20,146 nt of DNA, taken from the NCBI GenBank assembly GCA_964605095.1, contig CAZSBS010000062.1, positions 1 through 20,146 on the forward strand. The letters run 5' to 3'. The notes under the pieces are model-generated. The model saw nothing but the letters and a program-made list of their open reading frames with translations, searched no databases and was not told the origin of the DNA. Within the stretch, counting starts at the first letter, position 1, and each line of letters begins with the position of its first letter. This document shows, piece after piece, positions 15,715 through 20,146 of the stretch. Source of the DNA: JAUWQU01 sp964605095 (lineage in GTDB: Bacteria > Planctomycetota > Phycisphaerae > SM23-33). The position numbers and the translations under genes are program-made.

Positions 15715-16704
15715 CTATCCCTGCAATCCCGTCACCGGCCGGCAGAGATACTTTTCGAACGTCTTGTCCGGCAGGCGTCCCAGCAGGCGAACCAGCGTGA
15801 AGATCACCAACAGCGAGAAGACCGTTCGCCACACGAGAACGCCCGACAGGCGCCCGCCCAGAAGCATCATAAGGATCGTGTCCTCGATGAGGCTGTGGGT
15901 CAGGCCCATCAGGGCCAGCGAAAAGAACACATCCCGCTTGCCCAGGATGCCCGAACGCGCCTCCTGGATGATAAGCCCCCCGCCGTAGGTCAGCCCCAAC
16001 GTCATGCCGATCACCGTCACCGGGGCCGCGTCGCGGCTCATGCCCAGCAGTCGCAGGCCCGGCTCCATGAGCCTGGCCAGCAAATCCATCACGCCGACGG
16101 CCTTGAGCGCCCGGATCAGCAGCATCAGGGCGAGAATGATCGCCATGATCTTCAGCAGGAAGATGCCCTGCCCGGCAAGCCACGCCGGCCAGGAGTCGTC
16201 CAGCCCCGCCGAGCGGAAGACCGCGAGGTTGGGCTCTTGAAGCCAGCCAAAGGCGCGATAGACATGGCACAGTATCAGCCCGGCCAGCAGCGCCCCGCCG
16301 ACGCGAAGCACAGCCATCGCGCGGAACCTCGTCCCCGCCTTCTGGGCGATCCGCAGTTCCACAGGCAGGCCATGGGCTATGAGCATCATCGTCGTCAGCA
16401 CGGTGGCCTGGGCGGCGGTCAGGTGTACGCTGAGCGACACGAACGCCGCCGCCCCGCCGTAGAGATTCGTAACCATCGTGGTCGCCCAGACCAGTCCCGT
16501 CTGGCCCGGCAGGCCCACAAGCTCCATCACCGGCGCCAGGGCGATGCCCAGATACTTGATCACGCCAAGCTGGTCCAGCAGGCGGATAAGAACGATGATC
16601 GGAATAATGACCTTGAACAGGTCGAAGCTGGTCCGCAACGACTGGCGGAGGACTTCCGCCAGCGCACGCGCGAGACGATCTTGCCAACGCATCGGTTTGA
16701 ACAT
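15715..16704 (-). CDS. Nucleoside-recognition (Gate) domain membrane protein
   Basis: This 329-residue polytopic inner-membrane protein has two homologous-looking halves. Each carries the Gate-domain pattern of the nucleoside recognition family: the first with MVTNLYGGAAAF and a TMMLIAHGLPVELRIAQKAG stretch, the second with GLTYGGGLIIQEARSG and GLTHSLIEDTILMM. Families of this fold include nucleoside transporters and the SpmA/SpmB spore proteins; the substrate here is unknown. The start is uncertain: ATG at 16704 or GTG at 16710, with no good ribosome-binding site for either. Its stop lies 15 bp from the 31-bp repeat structure. Flanking genes are on the opposite strand, so it is probably transcribed alone. 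Confidence 0.86.
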   Translation of the reverse strand: MFKPMRWQDRLARALAEVLRQSLRTSFDLFKVIIPIIVLIRLLDQLGVIKYLGIALAPVMELVGLPGQTGLVWATTMVTNLYGGAAAFVSLSVHLTAAQATVLTTMMLIAHGLPVELRIAQKAGTRFRAMAVLRVGGALLAGLILCHVYRAFGWLQEPNLAVFRSAGLDDSWPAWLAGQGIFLLKIMAIILALMLLIRALKAVGVMDLLARLMEPGLRLLGMSRDAAPVTVIGMTLGLTYGGGLIIQEARSGILGKRDVFFSLALMGLTHSLIEDTILMMLLGGRLSGVLVWRTVFSLLVIFTLVRLLGRLPDKTFEKYLCRPVTGLQG

Positions 16705-16930
16705 CCGCACATTCTAACTTGCCCGGGCGGCCTGGACCGGATGAATCCTGCAGGTTGAACACGCGAGCGCGGCCGCCGTGTCGCGCCGACGGAATCAGGT
16801 CGGAAATGTTCCAGCTTCCCGCTGGAAGCCGACAAAACGCCAAACGCACCCCCGTATGCGACAGGACTTGGCGAAATCCGACCTGCTTGCCGGCACACTG
16901 GCGCCACCCACACGAAACAGCCAGGATCAA
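16705..16930. other. Intergenic region, divergent promoters expected
   Basis: This region lies between the minus-strand Gate-domain gene and the beta-helix gene remnant. Apart from a small palindrome, TTCCAGC-TTCC-GCTGGAA type (about 16808-16825), nothing specific is recognisable. Confidence 0.4.
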
Positions 16931-17023
16931 AATGAAAACAATACGTTCCCCGGACCGTTTGAAACTACCGAGAGCGGAAAGCTGATCCTGAAAGTTTGGA
17001 CAACCAAGGAAACCAACCGATGA
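16931..17023 (+). pseudogene. C-terminal remnant of a second beta-helix gene
   Basis: In frame with the TGA at 17021-17023, 30 codons read NENNTFPGPFETTESGK and then LILKVWTTKETNR. They match the last 30 residues of the intact beta-helix protein, NAKNPFPGPFSISDSGK then QTLKVWTTKETNR. The last 11 residues, LKVWTTKETNR, are identical. Its TGA overlaps the ATG of the beta-helix gene in the same ATGA arrangement as the next junction at 18918. Upstream of 16931 no further homology to the beta-helix protein is visible, so only the tail is left. Confidence 0.85.
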
Positions 17024-17078
17024 CCCGACGATTTGTTATGTTGTGTGGACTGGCCGCTATATTGTTGATGTTGCCGGC
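16988..17078. repeat. 91-bp direct repeat, copy 1 (gene junction and signal peptide)
   Basis: Two mismatches (17005 and 17072) separate this from 18886-18976, offset 1898 bp. It covers the end of one reading frame, the ribosome-binding site, the ATGA overlap and most of the signal peptide of the next gene. Confidence 0.95.
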
Positions 17079-18921
17079 GATTCTCCACGCCGCCGAGTTC
17101 CACGTCGCCGTCAGCGGCAAGGATACCGCCCCGGGCACGGCCGCTGCGCCGCTGCGTACCATCCAGCATGCAGCCGACCTCGCCCAACCGGGGGATATCA
17201 TCACCGTCCATGCCGGCGTTTATCGCGAGCGTGTCAGCCCGCCGCGCGGCGGGGCATCCGACGCGAAACGCATAGTCTACCAGGCCGCGCCCGGCGAGAA
17301 GGTTGAAATCAAAGGCTCCGAAGTCGTCAAGAACTGGGTGAAGGTTCAGAATGACACATGGAAAGCGACCATTCCGAACACATTATTCGGCAAGTTCAAT
17401 CCTTACAGCGACTCCATTCATGGCGATTGGTTCGATGCCAAGGGTCGGCAGCATCACACCGGCGCCGTCTACCTCAACGGCGAGTGGCTGACCGAGGCTG
17501 TCAAACTGGACGATGTCCTGAAGCCCGTGGGAACCACGCCGCTCTGGTTTGGGCAGGTGGATCCGACACACACCACAATATGGGCGCAGTTCAAGGGCAT
17601 AAACCCCAACGAGCAACTGGTGGAGATCAACGTTCGCCGGACGGTGTTCTACCCGGAAAAGACGGGCGTGAACTACATCACCGTGCGCGGGTTCACGCTG
17701 CGCCACGCTGCCACGCCGTGGTCGCCCCCCACCGCCGAGCAGATCGGATTGATAGGCACGCACTGGAGCAAAGGCTGGATCATCGAGAACAACGTGATCA
17801 GTCACTCCACCTGCGTCGGGGTCACACTCGGCAAGTACGGCGACCAGTGGGACAACAAATCCGCCGATTCCGCGGAGGGTTATGTCAAGACTATCGAGCG
17901 CGCCATCAAGAACGGATGGAACAAGGAAACCGTCGGCAGCCATATCATCCGCAACAACCACATCTCCAATTGCGAGCAGGCGGGCATCGTCGGCAGCCTC
18001 GGGGCCGTGTTCAGCACCGTTACCGGCAATGTCATCCATGATATCCATGTCCGGAAGTTGTTCGGCGGCTGCGAGATGGCGGGCATAAAGTTCCACGGCG
18101 CCATCGACGTCGAGATCAGCCGGAATCACATCTACCGGACCTGCCGTGGCCTGTGGCTGGACTGGATGGCGCAGGGCACGCGGGTCTCGGCGAATCTTTT
18201 CCATGACAACGCCACCGAGGACAATGCCAACAGTTACGAGGCGGAGATTCCCGGGGGACGGCAAGACATGTTTGTCGAGGTGAATCACGGGCCGTTCCTT
18301 GTAGACAACAACATTTTTCTTTCACCCTATTCGGTGAACAATCGCTCGCAAGGCGGCGCCTATGTTCACAATCTGTTTGCCGGCGCCATGAGAATCGTTT
18401 CTTTCGACGGCCGTCAGACCCCATGTCTTAAGGCGCATTCCACCGAAGTCGCGAGGCTGCACAACAACCCGTGCGGCGATGACCGCTACTACAACAACGT
18501 GTTCGTGAGAAATGGCGATCTGAGCAAGTACGATGCGGCAAAATTGCCCGTTTGGATGGGCGGCAACGTGTTCCTCAAAGGCGCCAAGCCATCCAGGCAT
18601 GAACAAAACCCGCTGGTCAAACCGGAGTTCGATCCGGCATTCAAACTGATCGAGAAGACTGACGGTTTCTATCTCGAAATGTCGCCCGACAAGGCATGGG
18701 CCGCCGAGCGAATGCGCAAGCTGGTGACGACTGAACTGCTGGGCAAGGCGGTCATCCCGAACCAGGCGTTCGAGAATCCGGATGGCAAGCCGCTCCGTAT
18801 CGACACCGATTACTTCGGCAAGAAGAGAAATGCGAAGAACCCGTTCCCGGGACCGTTTTCAATATCCGACAGCGGGAAACAGACGCTGAAAGTTTGGACA
18901 ACAAAGGAAACCAACCGATGA
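17020..18921 (+). CDS. Secreted right-handed beta-helix protein, probable polysaccharide-active enzyme
   Basis: This 633-residue protein has a signal peptide (MTRRFVMLCGLAAILLMLPA..., cut near LHAA at about residue 24). The mature start, FHVAVSGKDTAPGTAAAPLRTIQHAADLAQPGDIITVHAGVY, is the classic entry of parallel beta-helix proteins (pectate-lyase-like fold). Stacked coils follow with repeated IxNNxI-type rungs: IIENNVISHS, IIRNNHISNCEQAGI, VTGNVIHDIH, ISRNHIYRTCRGLWLD, VSANLFHDN and LVDNNIFLS. The fold suggests a polysaccharide lyase, sulfated-glycan enzyme or glycosidase; the catalytic residues cannot be assigned by eye. ATG at 17020 is preferred to an in-frame TTG at 16996, since AAGGA lies upstream and the signal peptide begins there. 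Its TGA overlaps the fucosidase ATG (ATGA), so translation is probably coupled. The tail and leader are duplicated on either side. Confidence 0.92.
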   Translation: MTRRFVMLCGLAAILLMLPAILHAAEFHVAVSGKDTAPGTAAAPLRTIQHAADLAQPGDIITVHAGVYRERVSPPRGGASDAKRIVYQAAPGEKVEIKGSEVVKNWVKVQNDTWKATIPNTLFGKFNPYSDSIHGDWFDAKGRQHHTGAVYLNGEWLTEAVKLDDVLKPVGTTPLWFGQVDPTHTTIWAQFKGINPNEQLVEINVRRTVFYPEKTGVNYITVRGFTLRHAATPWSPPTAEQIGLIGTHWSKGWIIENNVISHSTCVGVTLGKYGDQWDNKSADSAEGYVKTIERAIKNGWNKETVGSHIIRNNHISNCEQAGIVGSLGAVFSTVTGNVIHDIHVRKLFGGCEMAGIKFHGAIDVEISRNHIYRTCRGLWLDWMAQGTRVSANLFHDNATEDNANSYEAEIPGGRQDMFVEVNHGPFLVDNNIFLSPYSVNNRSQGGAYVHNLFAGAMRIVSFDGRQTPCLKAHSTEVARLHNNPCGDDRYYNNVFVRNGDLSKYDAAKLPVWMGGNVFLKGAKPSRHEQNPLVKPEFDPAFKLIEKTDGFYLEMSPDKAWAAERMRKLVTTELLGKAVIPNQAFENPDGKPLRIDTDYFGKKRNAKNPFPGPFSISDSGKQTLKVWTTKETNR

Positions 18922-18976
18922 CCCGACGATTTGTTATGTTGTGTGGACTGGCCGCTATATTGTTGATGTCGCCGGC
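18886..18976. repeat. 91-bp direct repeat, copy 2 (gene junction and signal peptide)
   Basis: This partner of 16988-17078 spans the end of the beta-helix gene, the ATGA overlap and the signal peptide of the fucosidase. Confidence 0.95.
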
Positions 18977-20146
18977 ACTTGTCCGGGCCGCCGACTCAGC
19001 CACCCTAGCCCCGGTCAAGTACGAGCCTACGGTTGAATCGCTCAAGCAGGCTGAGATACCTGAATGGTTCATTGACGGCAAGCTCGGAATCTTCATGCAC
19101 TGGGGGCCGGAAAGCATCCCCGGCGTTGCATCCACATGGTATGCCCGATGGATGTACGAGCAGGGCAGCGAGGGCTATAAGTATCACTGTGCCACGTACG
19201 GACATCCCTCGAAGTTCGGGTACAAGGATATCTGTAAACTTTTCAAGGCGTCTAAGTTCGATCAGGCCCAGGCGGATCGGCTGGTCAAGCTCTACAAGCA
19301 GGCCGGCGCGCGCTACGTGGTTCCGGTCGCGGCGCACCACGACAATTTCGACATGTGGGATTCGAAATACCAGCCCCGTTGGAATTCCATGGCCACCGCC
19401 GGCAAAGACATCTGCGGGATGTGGCAGAAGGCGACCGTGGCTAATGGGCTGCATTTCGGCGTGGCCTCCCACGTCGCGAGATCCTTTCGCTGGCTGCAGA
19501 CCTCGCACGGGTCCGACAAGACCGGCCCCCTGGCCGGCGTGCCGTACGACGGTCAGGACCCGAACTACGCGGACCTCTACGGCGTGCCGTGGAAGAGCAG
19601 CGATCCCGGATATGAAGGGCCGCAGGATGTAGGGCCGCCGGCATTCGAGAAGAACTTCCAGGACCGGATGTTCGATCTTATAGACAGGTATCATCCCGAT
19701 CTGTACTACACCGACGGCGGGCCGCCATTCAAGACGGCGGGCTACAATATCGTCTCGCATCTCTACAATCAGAGCCTGAAGTTGCATGGCGGCAAATTGC
19801 AGGCGGTGGCCAATTTCAAGGGCGGCTGTCCCATCGGAGCCGAGAACTTCGAGTTTGAATTCCCCGCCACCCTTCAGAAGAACTTCTGGCAGACTGACAA
19901 GACGATGGGGGCTGAGTGGTACTGGCTGCGCAATCGCAACAGGGATTACAAGACGGGCCACGAGATAGTTCATACCCTGATTGACGTCGTCAGCAAGAAC
20001 GGCAACCTTCTGTTGAACGTGCCGTTGGACGGCGATGGCGAGTTGGATGAAGAGGTGATCACCATGCTCAAGGTGATGGCGCATGACTTCGATCTGATCG
20101 GAGAAGCGATCTTCTCGACTCGCACGTGGGAGGCGTTCGGCGAGGG
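18918..20146 (+). CDS. Secreted alpha-L-fucosidase, GH29 (3' end outside window)
   Basis: The frame is open from the ATG at 18918 to the window edge, 409 residues. GH29 enzymes remove alpha-L-fucose from glycans by a retaining mechanism. The signal peptide (residues 1-25) is almost the same as that of the beta-helix protein, diverging after LLM. The TIM-barrel begins with WFIDGKLGIFMHWGPESIPG (about 50-69), followed by VPVAAHHDNFDMWDSKY (His140-His141-Asp142, substrate pocket). DLYYTDGG (261-268) follows, where Asp266 fits the GH29 nucleophile, and then VVSKNGNLLLNVPLDGDGELD (358-378), the family's conserved barrel end. Full-length members are commonly 450-600 residues, so a short C-terminal part, probably a beta-sandwich, is missing. 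The start is fixed by AAGGA and the ATGA overlap with the previous gene. Together with the beta-helix and GH43-like genes it suggests breakdown of a fucose-containing polysaccharide, perhaps algal; the substrate is inference. Confidence 0.94.
   Translation, partial: MTRRFVMLCGLAAILLMSPALVRAADSATLAPVKYEPTVESLKQAEIPEWFIDGKLGIFMHWGPESIPGVASTWYARWMYEQGSEGYKYHCATYGHPSKFGYKDICKLFKASKFDQAQADRLVKLYKQAGARYVVPVAAHHDNFDMWDSKYQPRWNSMATAGKDICGMWQKATVANGLHFGVASHVARSFRWLQTSHGSDKTGPLAGVPYDGQDPNYADLYGVPWKSSDPGYEGPQDVGPPAFEKNFQDRMFDLIDRYHPDLYYTDGGPPFKTAGYNIVSHLYNQSLKLHGGKLQAVANFKGGCPIGAENFEFEFPATLQKNFWQTDKTMGAEWYWLRNRNRDYKTGHEIVHTLIDVVSKNGNLLLNVPLDGDGELDEEVITMLKVMAHDFDLIGEAIFSTRTWEAFGE

Noticed and set aside
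17383..18288. Minus-strand open frame of 301 codons opposite the beta-helix gene
   Set aside because: The plus strand carries a clear signal peptide and beta-helix rungs; the antisense frame has no recognisable features.

Overview
The window looks like a scaffold from a metagenome-assembled genome of a planctomycete, most likely in or near the Phycisphaerae. The reasons are GC-rich genes, a Ser/Thr kinase with a TM2 membrane module beside an FHA protein, an ECF sigma factor with the C-terminal Cys/His extension I associate with planctomycetes, secreted glycan-degrading enzymes, and intergenic spaces crowded with short repeats. This placement is inference from gene content. Two runs of exactly 100 N (6482-6581 and 13025-13124) are scaffold gaps, so continuity across them is not proven.

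Left block (1 to about 12.2 kb, all genes on the minus strand). In the direction of transcription: a membrane-anchored coiled-coil protein (11318-12178), a protein with a helical N-terminus and C-terminal FHA-like domains (9369-10982), a Ser/Thr kinase with many membrane segments and a TM2 domain (9106 into the first gap), a membrane protein with an internally duplicated helical hairpin (4387-6174), an ECF sigma factor with a Cys/His C-terminal extension (3336-4280), ribosomal protein S1 (1194-2960) and an RpoD-like sigma factor (76-906). The first five could form one envelope-to-transcription signalling module: phosphorylation, phosphopeptide reading and sigma control.

Right block (about 13.1 to 20.1 kb, mostly plus strand). 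It holds secreted enzymes: a GH43-like five-bladed propeller protein (13182-14549), a right-handed beta-helix protein (17020-18921), and a GH29 alpha-L-fucosidase that runs off the window (18918 onward). Between them lie a small four-helix membrane protein (14978-15508) and, convergent to it, a nucleoside-recognition (Gate domain) permease-like protein (15715-16704). The beta-helix and fucosidase genes overlap by ATGA and share an almost identical leader and signal peptide at DNA level. A 31-codon tail (30 residues plus stop) of another beta-helix gene sits just upstream, so the locus seems to have been built by recombination at one reusable junction.

The most unusual feature is the spacer DNA. 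Heptamer tandem arrays, AAG-rich tracts, CGCAGAG modules, runs of small hairpins, a 31-bp repeat with its inverted copy, and a modular repeat on both sides of the GH43-like gene fill nearly every gap. Several begin within a few bases of a stop codon. No rRNA, tRNA, CRISPR array, transposase or replication origin was recognised.
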